The translations under genes were made by a program, and so were the position numbers. A DNA stretch of 64,000 bases from Bradyrhizobium sp. CB82 (GTDB lineage Bacteria > Pseudomonadota > Alphaproteobacteria > Rhizobiales > Xanthobacteraceae): contig NZ_CP121650.1 of assembly GCF_029714405.1 (NCBI RefSeq), forward strand, positions 4,159,001-4,223,000. The letters run 5' to 3'. Shown here piece after piece: positions 34,467 through 42,261 of the stretch. Below the pieces are notes generated by a model. It saw only the letters and a list, made by a program, of their open reading frames with translations. It did no database searches and had not been told where the DNA came from. How positions within the stretch are numbered: position 1 is the first letter of the stretch; each line of letters starts with the position of its first letter.

Positions 34467-35441
34467 ATGGGACGACGATCGGAGCGGTTGAGTAGGCAAG
34501 GAATGCTCGCTGGCGAAGCCGGCGAAAGTGATGTCATCCAGGTGGTCTCGCGCGCATTCGATGTGTTGCGATGCTTCGAGGGCCACGAGGCGCGGCTCGG
34601 CAATCTCGAAATCTCCAACCGCTGCGGCCTGCCGCGCTCGACGGTGTCGCGGCTCACGCATACGCTCACGCGCATGGGGCAGCTCGTCTATCTGCCGCGT
34701 GATCAAAAATACCGGATAGGGCCGAGCGCGGTTGCGATGAGCGCCTCGATGATGAAGGGAGCGCAACTGCGCAACCTCATTCGCCAGCGGCTCGAGGACG
34801 TCGCCGAGCAATTGCCGGGGACGGTGGGCTTCGTCATCCCCGATCGGTTCAATCTCGTCTATCTCGAGTTTGCCCGTTCGGCGAGCGCACTGGGTCTGCA
34901 TGAAGGAACCGGCAGCCGGATCGCGATGGCGTCGACCGCCGCGGGCGCCGCTTACACGGCGGCGCTACAGCCCGAGATCGGCGATGCCCTGGTTGCGGAG
35001 ATGGAGCGGGAGGCGCCGGAGGCGGCCCGGCTGCTGAAGCCGCGCATCGAGGCCAACCGCGAGTTCCTGCGTGAGCATGGCTATGTCGTGGCGTGCGGCC
35101 TCTGGAGCCCGCACATCAATGGCGTCGCGGTGCCGATGTGGTCGCCGCAATATCAGACCGTTGTGGTGGTCACGATCGGTCTGCTGGCAGCCATGTATGA
35201 CGAGGAGCGGCTGCACAGTGAGGTCGCGCCGCTGATGGTCAAGCTCGGCAAGGCGGTCGGCGACCTGCTCGAAGGCGCCGAGGGCGACTTCCTCAACAAC
35301 CGTCTCGAGCGCAAGCCGATCGCGATGGCCGTGCGAAACAATAACAAGCCAATCGCGTCGGGGGGACTGAATGAACTGGAAGCCGGAACTCGACGAACTC
35401 GCCCGGCGCGAAGCCTTCGCGCGGGAGATGGGCGGCGTTGA
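34467..35441 (+). CDS. IclR family transcriptional regulator
   Basis: A 324-residue regulator with an N-terminal winged helix-turn-helix (about residues 20-85, with VIQVVSRAFDVLRCFEGHEARL and RSTVSRLTHTLTRMGQLVY) and a C-terminal ligand-binding domain (GSRIAMASTAAGAAY, VVACGLWSPHINGVAVPM). The family is usually about 250-280 residues, so this protein has some extra length at the C-terminus. The last 71 bases overlap the carboxyltransferase gene in another frame. That overlap is unusually long for two ordinary genes; the tail (NNNKPIASGGLNELEAGTRR) is not family-like and may have grown by stop-codon loss. It presumably regulates the biotin carrier and carboxyltransferase genes. Confidence 0.88.
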   Translation: MGRRSERLSRQGMLAGEAGESDVIQVVSRAFDVLRCFEGHEARLGNLEISNRCGLPRSTVSRLTHTLTRMGQLVYLPRDQKYRIGPSAVAMSASMMKGAQLRNLIRQRLEDVAEQLPGTVGFVIPDRFNLVYLEFARSASALGLHEGTGSRIAMASTAAGAAYTAALQPEIGDALVAEMEREAPEAARLLKPRIEANREFLREHGYVVACGLWSPHINGVAVPMWSPQYQTVVVVTIGLLAAMYDEERLHSEVAPLMVKLGKAVGDLLEGAEGDFLNNRLERKPIAMAVRNNNKPIASGGLNELEAGTRRTRPARSLRAGDGRR

Positions 35442-36930
35442 CAAGGTCAAGCGACAGCATGATCAGGGCCGGCTCACCGTTCGTGAGCGTATCGACGGGC
35501 TGATCGACAAGGGCAGCTTTCACGAGATCGGTGCCGTCTCCGGCATCGGTGAATACGATGCGCATGGCGAGCTCAAGCATGTGACGCCGGCGAACTGCGT
35601 GTTCGGCCGCGCCAGGGTCGACGGCCGCACGGTGGTGGTGGTCGGCGACGATTTCACCGTGCGCGGCGGCTCGGCTGACGCGTCGATCTCCGCCAAGCCG
35701 CTGATGGCGGAGGAGATGGCGCATGACTTCCGTCTGCCCATCATCCGCATCATCGAAGGATCCGGCGGCGGTGGCTCGGTGAAGACGATCGAGACCAAGG
35801 GCGCCGCGAACCTGCCGGGCGGCATCGGCGGCACGCGCTGGTACCGTTTCACGACGGAGAACCTCGCGCGCGTGCCCGTCGTGGCGCTCGGGCTCGGTTC
35901 GGTGGCGGGCCTTGGCGCTGCGCGGCTTGCCGCCAGCCACTATTCCATCATGACCACATCGTCTGCGATGTTCGTCGCAGGGCCGCCGGTGGTGAAGCGG
36001 CTCGGCCACGATCTGTCCAAGCAGGATCTCGGCGGCGCCGACATCCAGACCCGCGCCGGCGCGGTCGATCATGCCGTCGAGACCGAGGCGGAGGCGTTCG
36101 CCTGCGCGCGGCGCTTCCTGTCCTATCTGCCGTCGTCGGTCTATGAACTGCCGCCGACGCTGCCCTGCCATGACGATCCGGAACGCATTGACGAATCCTT
36201 GACGAAGGCCGTGCCGCGGAGCCGCCGGCAGGTCTACAAGATGCGCCCGATCATCGAGTCCGTCGTCGACAAGGGCTCGTTCTTCGAGGTCGCCGGCAAT
36301 TTCGGTAAGCCGGTCATCGTCGGGCTCGCGCGGCTCGAGGGCAGGGCGGTGATGCTGCTTGCCAGCGATCCCTTCCACTATGGCGGATCGTGGACCGCGG
36401 ATGCCTGCCAGAAGGTGGTGCGCTGGGTCGACTTCGCCGAAACCTTCCATCTGCCGATCGTCTATCTGATGGATTGTCCGGGCTTCATGATCGGACTGGA
36501 CGCCGAGAAGGCGGCCACGATCCGCCACGGCGTGCGCGCCATGGCCGCGGTCAACCAGACCACGGTGCCCTGGTGCACGGTGATCCTGCGCAACGCGTTT
36601 GGCGTTGCCGGCGTCGTGCATCAGCCGGCCGATCGCTTCTCGATCCGCTACGCCTGGCCGTCGGCCTATTGGGGCTCGCTGCCGCTCGAAGGCGGCATCG
36701 AGGCCGCCTATCGCGCCGACATCGATGCGGCGGAGGATAAGGCGGCGAAGCTGAAGGAGATCGAGGAGCGCCTCAACAAGCTGCGCTCGCCGTTCCGCTC
36801 GGCCGAAAAGTTCTGGGTCGAGGAGATCATCGACCCCCGCAAGACGCGGTCCTTGCTCTGCGAGTTCGCACGGCTGGCGGAGCCGCTGCGCACGCCAGGG
36901 CCGCCGGGGAATATGACGATCAGGCCGTAG
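35371..36930 (+). CDS. Acyl-CoA carboxylase carboxyltransferase (beta) subunit
   Basis: A 519-residue carboxyltransferase of the propionyl-/methylcrotonyl-CoA carboxylase beta family. It begins MNWKPELDELARREAFARE. Acyl-CoA and biotin sites are marked by two crotonase-like halves: GGSVKTIETKGAANLPGGIGG and, in the second half, VYLMDCPGFMIGLDAEKAA and RNAFGVAGVVHQPADRFS. It transfers CO2 from biotin to an acyl-CoA. A start at 35371 after GGGGGACTGA overlaps the IclR gene by 71 bases. The only carrier nearby is the 73-residue divergent BCCP, and the biotin carboxylase must lie elsewhere. It could also belong to a decarboxylating enzyme. Confidence 0.88.
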   Translation: MNWKPELDELARREAFAREMGGVDKVKRQHDQGRLTVRERIDGLIDKGSFHEIGAVSGIGEYDAHGELKHVTPANCVFGRARVDGRTVVVVGDDFTVRGGSADASISAKPLMAEEMAHDFRLPIIRIIEGSGGGGSVKTIETKGAANLPGGIGGTRWYRFTTENLARVPVVALGLGSVAGLGAARLAASHYSIMTTSSAMFVAGPPVVKRLGHDLSKQDLGGADIQTRAGAVDHAVETEAEAFACARRFLSYLPSSVYELPPTLPCHDDPERIDESLTKAVPRSRRQVYKMRPIIESVVDKGSFFEVAGNFGKPVIVGLARLEGRAVMLLASDPFHYGGSWTADACQKVVRWVDFAETFHLPIVYLMDCPGFMIGLDAEKAATIRHGVRAMAAVNQTTVPWCTVILRNAFGVAGVVHQPADRFSIRYAWPSAYWGSLPLEGGIEAAYRADIDAAEDKAAKLKEIEERLNKLRSPFRSAEKFWVEEIIDPRKTRSLLCEFARLAEPLRTPGPPGNMTIRP

Positions 36931-37143
36931 CTCGCTCTCAATCGATCGCAGTCCGGAGAGAGAATGTCCCGAACTATTGCGCTCGCTCCAGCATGCGGCG
37001 GAAGCAGGTAAGCGCGATCGCCAGGAAGATCGCGCCGAGCCCGTCAATCGCGACAAGGTGCGGCCGGACCAGTGCGATGGTGGCGCCGCGACACAAGACC
37101 GATTGCGAGAATTTCACGAAATGTACAGCCGGTGGCGATCCCT
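36931..37143. other. Intergenic stretch with no clear gene
   Basis: These 213 bases lie between the ends of the carboxyltransferase gene and the convergent MFS gene. A 47-codon minus-strand frame ending at 36974 contains a hydrophobic segment (GLGAIFLAIALTCF), but it has no ribosome site and could be chance coding in GC-rich DNA. I saw no strong hairpin here. I leave it as unassigned. Confidence 0.4.
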
Positions 37144-38427
37144 TCACGCGACCGCAGGTTTTGGATGACGCGCCAGCGCCAGCACGATGAGCGCGGCGAA
37201 CACGCAGAGTGCACCGGCGATGAAGAATGCGGGCAGGTAGCTCGCCAGCAGCGTCCGCGACAGGCCTGCGCCAAAGGCGGCGGTGCCGGCGCCGAGCTGG
37301 TGGCCAGCGAAGATCCAGCCGAACACGAGATTGGCGCGCTCGGGACCGAATTTTTGCGCCGTCAGCCGCACCGTCGGCGGCACGGTGGCGATCCAGTCGA
37401 GACCATAGAACATCGCAAACAGCGACAGGCCATAGAAGGAGAAGTCGCTGAACGGCAGGAACACCAGCGAGAGCCCGCGCAGGCCATAGTACCAGAACAG
37501 CAGCCAGCGATTGTCGTAGCGGTCGGACAGCCAGCCGGACATGATGGTGCCGAAGAAATCGAAGATGCCCATGGCCGCGAGCAGGCTCGCCGCCTGCACC
37601 TGCGGGATGCCGAAATCGAGGCACATCGGGATCAGGTGCACCTGGACGAGACCGTTGGTCGAGGCGCCGCAGACGAAGAAGGTCGCAAACAGGATCCAGA
37701 ACGCGCGCGACGTCGAGACATCGCGCAGCGTGCCGAGCGCAACGGCCGTGATCGGCGCGTGGCTGACCGGCGGGGCGGGCAGGAGCTCGCTGCCCTCGTC
37801 GCCGAACGGGCGCAGGCCCACATCGCTCGGGCGGTCGCGCATCACGAGCGCCACGGCGGTTGCGGAGACGCCGAGCATCACGCAGACGAAGCTGAGGGCA
37901 AGGCGCCAGCCGAAACGCTCGGTGAGGCTCGCAAGCAGCGGCAGGAACACGAGCTGCCCGGTGGCGACGCTGGCGGTCATGATGCCGACCACGAGGCCGC
38001 GCCGAGCGGCGAACCAGCGTGTGGCGATCGTCGCGCCGAGCACCAGCGCGGTCATGCCGGTGCCGATGCCGATCACGACGCCCCACAGCAGCATGAGCTG
38101 CCAGACCTGCGTCATCGCGAGCGAAGCCACCAGCGCCGTGACGACGATAAGCTGCGCCGTCAGCGTCACGTTGCGCAGGCCGTAGCGATTGAGGAGGGCG
38201 GCTGCGAACGGCGCCATCAGGCCGAACAGGATGAAGCGGATCGAGAGCGCCGAGGAAATCTCCGCAGTGCTCCAGCCGAATTCCTTTTGCAGGGGAACGA
38301 TGAACACGCCGGGCGCGCCGACGGTGCCGGCGCTGATCAGCGCGGCGAGGAAAGTCACGCCGACCATCACCCAGCCGTAGTGGATATTGCGGCGGCTGAG
38401 TGCTGCCGCGAGCCAGTTCGAAATCAT
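37144..38427 (-). CDS. MFS transporter, monocarboxylate/oxalate-formate carrier-like
   Basis: A 427-residue protein with 12 predicted helices. It starts with LSRRNIHYGWVMVGVTFLAAL, followed by GAPGVFIVPLQKEFGW. The MFS motif region between helices 2 and 3 is here NRYGLRN, and the second half holds GWLSDRYDNR. The pattern is typical of the group that exchanges organic acids or monocarboxylates. It is in the minus orientation, convergent with the carboxyltransferase gene; a thiolase gene with the same orientation lies 111 bases upstream. The substrate is unknown. Confidence 0.88.
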   Translation of the reverse strand: MISNWLAAALSRRNIHYGWVMVGVTFLAALISAGTVGAPGVFIVPLQKEFGWSTAEISSALSIRFILFGLMAPFAAALLNRYGLRNVTLTAQLIVVTALVASLAMTQVWQLMLLWGVVIGIGTGMTALVLGATIATRWFAARRGLVVGIMTASVATGQLVFLPLLASLTERFGWRLALSFVCVMLGVSATAVALVMRDRPSDVGLRPFGDEGSELLPAPPVSHAPITAVALGTLRDVSTSRAFWILFATFFVCGASTNGLVQVHLIPMCLDFGIPQVQAASLLAAMGIFDFFGTIMSGWLSDRYDNRWLLFWYYGLRGLSLVFLPFSDFSFYGLSLFAMFYGLDWIATVPPTVRLTAQKFGPERANLVFGWIFAGHQLGAGTAAFGAGLSRTLLASYLPAFFIAGALCVFAALIVLALARHPKPAVA

Positions 38428-38538
38428 TGAGCCCCAACCTTACCTGGAGGACTTAGCGTGACCTGTTCGAGCCTGCAATTTTGGCACGAGTCGCGCGTGT
38501 CTAAAATGCCAGACTTCCCTCGATTTCGGCCAATCCGC

Positions 38539-39729
38539 CTAGTGCTCAAGGCGTTCGACCGCAATCGCGGTCGCTTCGCCGCCGCCGATGCACAGCGCTG
38601 CGACACCGCGCTTGAGGTTCTGCGCCTCCAGCGCATGCAACAGCGTCACGATCAGTCGCGCGCCGGTGGCGCCGATGGGGTGGCCGAGCGCGCAAGCGCC
38701 GCCATTGATGTTGAGCTTTTCTCTCGCGATGCCGAGATCGCGCTGCGCAGCCATGGCGACCACGGCAAAGGCCTCGTTGATCTCGAACAGATCGACGTCA
38801 TCGACGCTCCAGCCGACCTTGTCCAAGAGCTTGCGGATCGCCGGAATCGGCGCGGTGGTGAACCATTGCGGCTCCTGGCTGTGAGTGGCGTGGCCCTTGA
38901 TCTCGGCCAGCACCGGCAGGCCGTTGCGATCGGTAAGCGTGCGGCGCGTCAGCACGAGCGCCGCCGCGCCGTCGGCATTGGCGGACGATGCCGCCGGCGT
39001 GATGGTGCCGTTGGCGCGGAACGCCGGCTTCAATCCGGGGATCTTTGCCGGATCGACCTTCAGCGGATGCTCGTCATTGGCAATGATGCGGCGTCCGGCC
39101 TTCTCGGTCAGCGTGATCGGTGCGATTTCGGCCTTGAACGCGCCGCTCTCCACCGCCTTGCGCGCGCGGCTCAGCGTCTCCATCGCAAAGACGTCCTGAT
39201 CCCTACGCGTGAACTGATAGGCTTCCGCGGTGGCCTCGCCAAAGTCGCCCATCGAGCGGCCGGTCTCATAGGCGTCCTCCAGCCCGTCCATCATCATGTG
39301 ATCGATGATGCGGTCGTGACCGGCGCGGTAGCCGCCGCGCGCCTTCGCCAAGAGATAGGGCGCATTGCTCATGCTCTCCATGCCGCCGGAGACGACGATG
39401 TCGGCCGAGCCCGCACGGATGATGTCGTGCGCCAGCATGGTGGCCTTCATGCCGGACCCGCAGACCTTGTTGACGGTGGTCGCGCCGGTCGCGTCGGGCA
39501 GGCCCGCGGCGCGCGCCGCTTGCCGGGCCGGTGCCTGGCCCTGGCCGGCGGGCAGCACGCAACCCATGAAGACCTCGTCGATCTTCTCGGGCGCAAGCTT
39601 TGCTCGTTCCAACGACGCGGAGATCACATGGGAACCGAGCTTGTGTGCGGCGAGCGGCGACAGTTCGCCCATGAAACGACCAAGCGGCGTGCGCGCGGCG
39701 GAGACGATGACGACGGGATCGGCGGCCAT
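38539..39729 (-). CDS. Acetyl-CoA C-acetyltransferase (thiolase, AtoB/PhaA-like)
   Basis: A 396-residue thiolase with all catalytic residues: Cys90 in VNKVCGSGMKA, the His motif GGACALGHPIGATGARL, and the final CIGGGEATAIAVE. It condenses or cleaves acetoacetyl-CoA or a longer 3-ketoacyl-CoA. The start at 39729 follows AGGGAG by seven bases; a 50-codon longer frame has no support. A perfect 12-base palindrome CATCATATGATG lies 38-50 bases upstream. Confidence 0.93.
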   Translation of the reverse strand: MAADPVVIVSAARTPLGRFMGELSPLAAHKLGSHVISASLERAKLAPEKIDEVFMGCVLPAGQGQAPARQAARAAGLPDATGATTVNKVCGSGMKATMLAHDIIRAGSADIVVSGGMESMSNAPYLLAKARGGYRAGHDRIIDHMMMDGLEDAYETGRSMGDFGEATAEAYQFTRRDQDVFAMETLSRARKAVESGAFKAEIAPITLTEKAGRRIIANDEHPLKVDPAKIPGLKPAFRANGTITPAASSANADGAAALVLTRRTLTDRNGLPVLAEIKGHATHSQEPQWFTTAPIPAIRKLLDKVGWSVDDVDLFEINEAFAVVAMAAQRDLGIAREKLNINGGACALGHPIGATGARLIVTLLHALEAQNLKRGVAALCIGGGEATAIAVERLEH

Positions 39730-39767
39730 GAGCGGGCTCCCTGGGATGATGCTTGTAGAATTATGAA

Positions 39768-39779
39768 CATCATATGATG
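39768..39779. promoter_or_regulatory. Perfect 12-base palindrome upstream of the thiolase gene
   Basis: CATCATATGATG is a perfect palindrome about 40 bases upstream of the acetyl-CoA acetyltransferase start, in an AT-rich pocket. The shared string ATCATAT also occurs in the site at 40914-40929 (listed separately). A TetR gene lies nearby at 41542. It could be an operator for that regulator, but the link is only by position and short similarity. Confidence 0.35.
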
Positions 39780-39886
39780 CGCCGCAAAAAATGCAACTGC
39801 GCCAGTCATGACAAATTATCGTGCGTCGGATGAGATTTATGGAGGCTGTGTTTCGAGGTGGACTGAGCTCGCGTCTCACACGGCGC

Positions 39887-39987
39887 CGTCATCACCCGCG
39901 AAGGCGGATGATCCAGTATTCCAGAGGCAGCGCGAGGATACGGATAAGCCGCGGCGTACTGGATGCCCCGCCTTCGCGGGGCATGAC
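39887..39987. repeat. Dispersed repeat, CGTCAT-ATCCAGTA family, copy 1
   Basis: The unit starts CGTCATCACCCGCGAAGG and returns as CCTTCGCGGGGCATGACA. The middle contains GATCCAGTATTCCAGAG and GCGGCGTACTGGAT, and the stem is a long imperfect hairpin. A second copy in opposite orientation is at 56316-56416 with the same inner elements (ATCCAGTACGCCGCGGC and TCTGGAATACTGGAT). Both copies lie just past the stop codon of a minus-strand gene, here the enoyl-CoA hydratase. Confidence 0.8.
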
Positions 39988-40005
39988 ACCGCTTTTGAGG
40001 CGAAT

Positions 40006-40818
40006 TTACCGCTTCCGATTGACAAATTCCTGCATTAGCCGTGTCGGCTCGTCCGTCAGGAACGACTCGCCGAACAACTTGACGCTGAGGTTGACCGACT
40101 CCGTCAGCGGCAACTCCTCCCACTGGCGCAGCAGATCCTTCTGGATGCGCAGCGCCTCGGGGCCGCATGCGAGCAGCGCCTTCACGGCGTGCTCGACCGC
40201 CTCGTCGAGCCCGCCCTCCGGCGCAACCTTGTCCACCAGCCCCCAGGCCAGCGCCGTCGGCGCGTCGATATTTTCCGCCGTCATCACCAGCCAGCGCGCG
40301 CGGCCCCATCCGATCAGGCGCGGCAACAGCGCGGCATGGATCACCGACGGGATGCCGACGCGCACCTCCGGCATGCCGAAATGCGCATCATGCGCGGCGA
40401 TCCGGACATCGCAGGCCGCCGCGACCTCGAGCCCGCCGCCGAGGCACCAACCCGGCATCCGCGCGATCACGGGAGCAGGGAAGTTGCGCACGGCTTCGCA
40501 GAGATCGCGCAGGCGAGAGATGAACGCCTCGGCGGATGTCTGGTCCAGCTTCGCCATCTCCTTGATGTCGGCGCCGCCGATCAGGCTCTTCTCGCTCTGG
40601 CCGCGCAGCACCACCACACGGATGCTGCGGTCGGCGGCCAGACGCTGCAAGCCGTCGCGCATGGCATCGGTGACCGGCGAACTCAAGATGTTGAGCGAGC
40701 CGGCATTGCAGATCGTGACGTGGACGAGGCCGCGCGCATCGCGCGTCACGCCGCAGTGGGGATTGAGCATATCCATCGTGGGAACTCGAACGTTGGTGGA
40801 CACGGATGCTGGACGCAC
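40006..40818 (-). CDS. Enoyl-CoA hydratase/isomerase family protein
   Basis: A 270-residue crotonase-fold protein. The oxyanion-hole segments are GGADIKEMAKLD and ARMPGWCLGGGLEVAAACDVRIA. The catalytic Glu positions typical of hydratases are partly altered (FGMPEVRVGIPSVIHAALL), so hydratase, isomerase or hydrolase are all possible. The called start is a GTG at 40818 with a GGAAG site before it; ATGs at 40776 and 40770 are alternatives with weaker ribosome sites. It is divergent from the thioesterase gene, with a 125-base gap holding two repeat or palindrome elements. Confidence 0.88.
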   Translation of the reverse strand: MRPASVSTNVRVPTMDMLNPHCGVTRDARGLVHVTICNAGSLNILSSPVTDAMRDGLQRLAADRSIRVVVLRGQSEKSLIGGADIKEMAKLDQTSAEAFISRLRDLCEAVRNFPAPVIARMPGWCLGGGLEVAAACDVRIAAHDAHFGMPEVRVGIPSVIHAALLPRLIGWGRARWLVMTAENIDAPTALAWGLVDKVAPEGGLDEAVEHAVKALLACGPEALRIQKDLLRQWEELPLTESVNLSVKLFGESFLTDEPTRLMQEFVNRKR

Positions 40819-40845
40819 GGGTCACTTCCGGTCCGAAACGCAGGA

Positions 40846-40875
40846 CTTGTCAAGCAGTGGCTTGTCAAGCGGTGA
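40846..40875. repeat. Tandem 15-base direct repeat with CTTGTCAAG palindromes
   Basis: CTTGTCAAGCAGTGG (40846-40860) is followed at once by CTTGTCAAGCGGTGA (40861-40875), which is 13 of 15 identical. Each unit contains the odd palindrome CTTGTCAAG. It lies in the divergent promoter gap between the enoyl-CoA hydratase and thioesterase genes. It may be a double operator or a recent slip duplication. Confidence 0.6.
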
Positions 40876-40913
40876 ACGGGATGGAGTTGCCAAAGGCGAA
40901 CCCCGTCTTATAG

Positions 40914-40929
40914 TATGATGCATATCATA
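40914..40929. promoter_or_regulatory. TATGAT-N4-ATCATA inverted repeat before the thioesterase gene
   Basis: TATGATGCATATCATA is a 16-base inverted repeat with six-base arms and a four-base spacer. It lies 15 bases before the thioesterase GTG and 96 bases from the divergent enoyl-CoA hydratase start. The size and symmetry fit a TetR-family operator, and a TetR gene is the second gene downstream. The regulator assignment is a guess from position. Confidence 0.4.
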
Positions 40930-40943
40930 TAAAAGGGGTCGCC

Positions 40944-41477
40944 GTGACTGCATCCGATCCGATCGAGCTGTTTTCGCCCGCGCTCCGGCGCGAGCGGGTG
41001 GTGGCCTGGCAGGCGCCGGGGCCAGTTGCCAGGGCCGCCATGGGACTATCCGGCATTGAGGTGATGGAGGCGATCCGCGACGGCCGGCTGCCCGGTCCGC
41101 CGCTTGCGATGCTGATCGGCTTCACCATGTCCGTGGTCGAGCCCGGCCGGATCGTGATGGAACTGGAGCCGCGAGAGGACCTCGAAAATACCATCGGGCT
41201 TCTGCACGGAGCGACCGCCGCGGCGCTGCTCGACACCGCCATGGGCTGCGCGATCACGACCAGGCTGGAAGCCGGCCAGGGCTCGGTCACCCTCGATCTG
41301 AAGCTGACCTTCCTGCGCCCGCTCTCGGTTCGCTCGGGACTGATCTCGGCCGAGGGCAAGCTGATCACGCTCGGGCGCCAGACCAGCTACACCGAAGGTT
41401 TCGTCCGAGATGGCAAGGGGGCGCTCGCAGTGCATGCAACTGCAACCTTTTCCATGATCGGCAATAACTTGACATGA
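40944..41477 (+). CDS. Hotdog-fold thioesterase (PaaI-like)
   Basis: A 177-residue protein of the hotdog fold. Hallmarks are TIGLLHGATAAALLDTAMGCA, the PaaI-type region with the acidic catalytic residue, and GSVTLDLKLTFLRP. It hydrolyses acyl-CoA thioesters; the chain type is unknown. The start is a GTG after AAAAGGGGTCGCC. The TetR gene follows 64 bases later on the same strand, so one transcript may cover both. Confidence 0.88.
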   Translation: MTASDPIELFSPALRRERVVAWQAPGPVARAAMGLSGIEVMEAIRDGRLPGPPLAMLIGFTMSVVEPGRIVMELEPREDLENTIGLLHGATAAALLDTAMGCAITTRLEAGQGSVTLDLKLTFLRPLSVRSGLISAEGKLITLGRQTSYTEGFVRDGKGALAVHATATFSMIGNNLT

Positions 41478-41541
41478 ATTAATCCACCGCTTGGTCCATT
41501 CTCGTGTTATGAGATGATCTTCGACATTCAATGAGACGCTC

Positions 41542-42159
41542 ATGCGTTATTCCCGGGAACACAAGCAGGAAACCCACGACCGCATCGTGAGGAAGGCGTC
41601 CGTGCGGCTGCGCGAGAAGGGCGCCCACGGCATCGGCGTCGTCGACCTCATGAAGGAGGCGGGCCTGACCCATGGCGGGTTCTATGCGCATTTCGATTCC
41701 CGCGAGGCGCTGGTGATCGAAGCCTTTGCCTACGCCATGGACCGCTCGATGGATCACTGGCGCAAGATGACTGGCCAAGTCGCGCCCGAGAAGCGGCTGG
41801 CGCTGATCGCGGAAAGCTATCTCTCCGCGCTGCACCGCGACGATCCCGGCCATGGCTGCTCGATCCCCGCGCTCGGCGCCGAGATCGCCCGCGAAAGCCC
41901 GAAGACGCGCAAGGCCTTTGCCGGCAAGCTCGACGAGATGATCGAGATGATGGCCGATCACGTCACCGGCGTGCCGCGCAAGGCCGCGCGCAAGCAGGCG
42001 ATCGCGACGCTTGCCACGATGGCCGGCACCATGCTGCTGGCGCGGATTGCCGGCGCGAGCGAGCTGTCCGACGAGGTGTTGAAGGCCGGCAGAGACACCG
42101 CGCTCGAATCTGTGCGCCGTGAACCGGCGCCGAAGAGGCCGCGCGAGAAGCAGAACTAG
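41542..42159 (+). CDS. TetR/AcrR family transcriptional regulator
   Basis: A 205-residue repressor. The N-terminal DNA-binding domain (residues 1-55) reads HDRIVRKASVRLREKGAHGIGVVDLMKEAGLTHGGFYAHFDSREALVIEA in part; the remaining helices form the ligand pocket with CSIPALGAEIARESPKTRKAF. The group with GGFYAHFxSREAL is common in regulators of fatty-acid and efflux genes. It lies downstream of the thioesterase gene on the same strand. The palindromes at 39768 and 40914 are candidate targets. Confidence 0.92.
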   Translation: MRYSREHKQETHDRIVRKASVRLREKGAHGIGVVDLMKEAGLTHGGFYAHFDSREALVIEAFAYAMDRSMDHWRKMTGQVAPEKRLALIAESYLSALHRDDPGHGCSIPALGAEIARESPKTRKAFAGKLDEMIEMMADHVTGVPRKAARKQAIATLATMAGTMLLARIAGASELSDEVLKAGRDTALESVRREPAPKRPREKQN

Positions 42160-42170
42160 GCGAGCTGCCG

Positions 42171-42258
42171 TAGGGTGGGCGAAGGCGCGTCAGCGCCGTG
42201 CCCGCCACCGATCCACGATCGCGACAGAAGCGGTACGCTTCGCTTTACCCGCGCTACG
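42171..42258. repeat. Dispersed repeat, GTGGGC-AAGGCGCG family, copy 2
   Basis: It starts TAGGGTGGGCGAAGGCGCG and returns GCGCCGTGCCCGCC, as in the copies at 27641 and 52612, and ends with CTTCGCTTTACCCGCGCTACG. It is 12 bases after the TetR stop and just before the end of the convergent LysR gene, so it may terminate both transcripts. Confidence 0.75.
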
Positions 42259-42261
42259 AAC

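Noticed and set aside
34149..34901. A longer 250-codon version of the biotin carrier gene
   Set aside because: Only the last 73 codons resemble a biotinyl domain. The rest overlaps the divergent IclR gene and its operator and has no family-like content.
36974..37116. A 47-codon minus-strand frame with a hydrophobic segment
   Set aside because: No ribosome site and no homology that I recognise; the start would be GTG. Too weak to call.
36931..37143. A terminator between the convergent carboxyltransferase and MFS genes
   Set aside because: I found no stem of more than a few bases with a proper loop.
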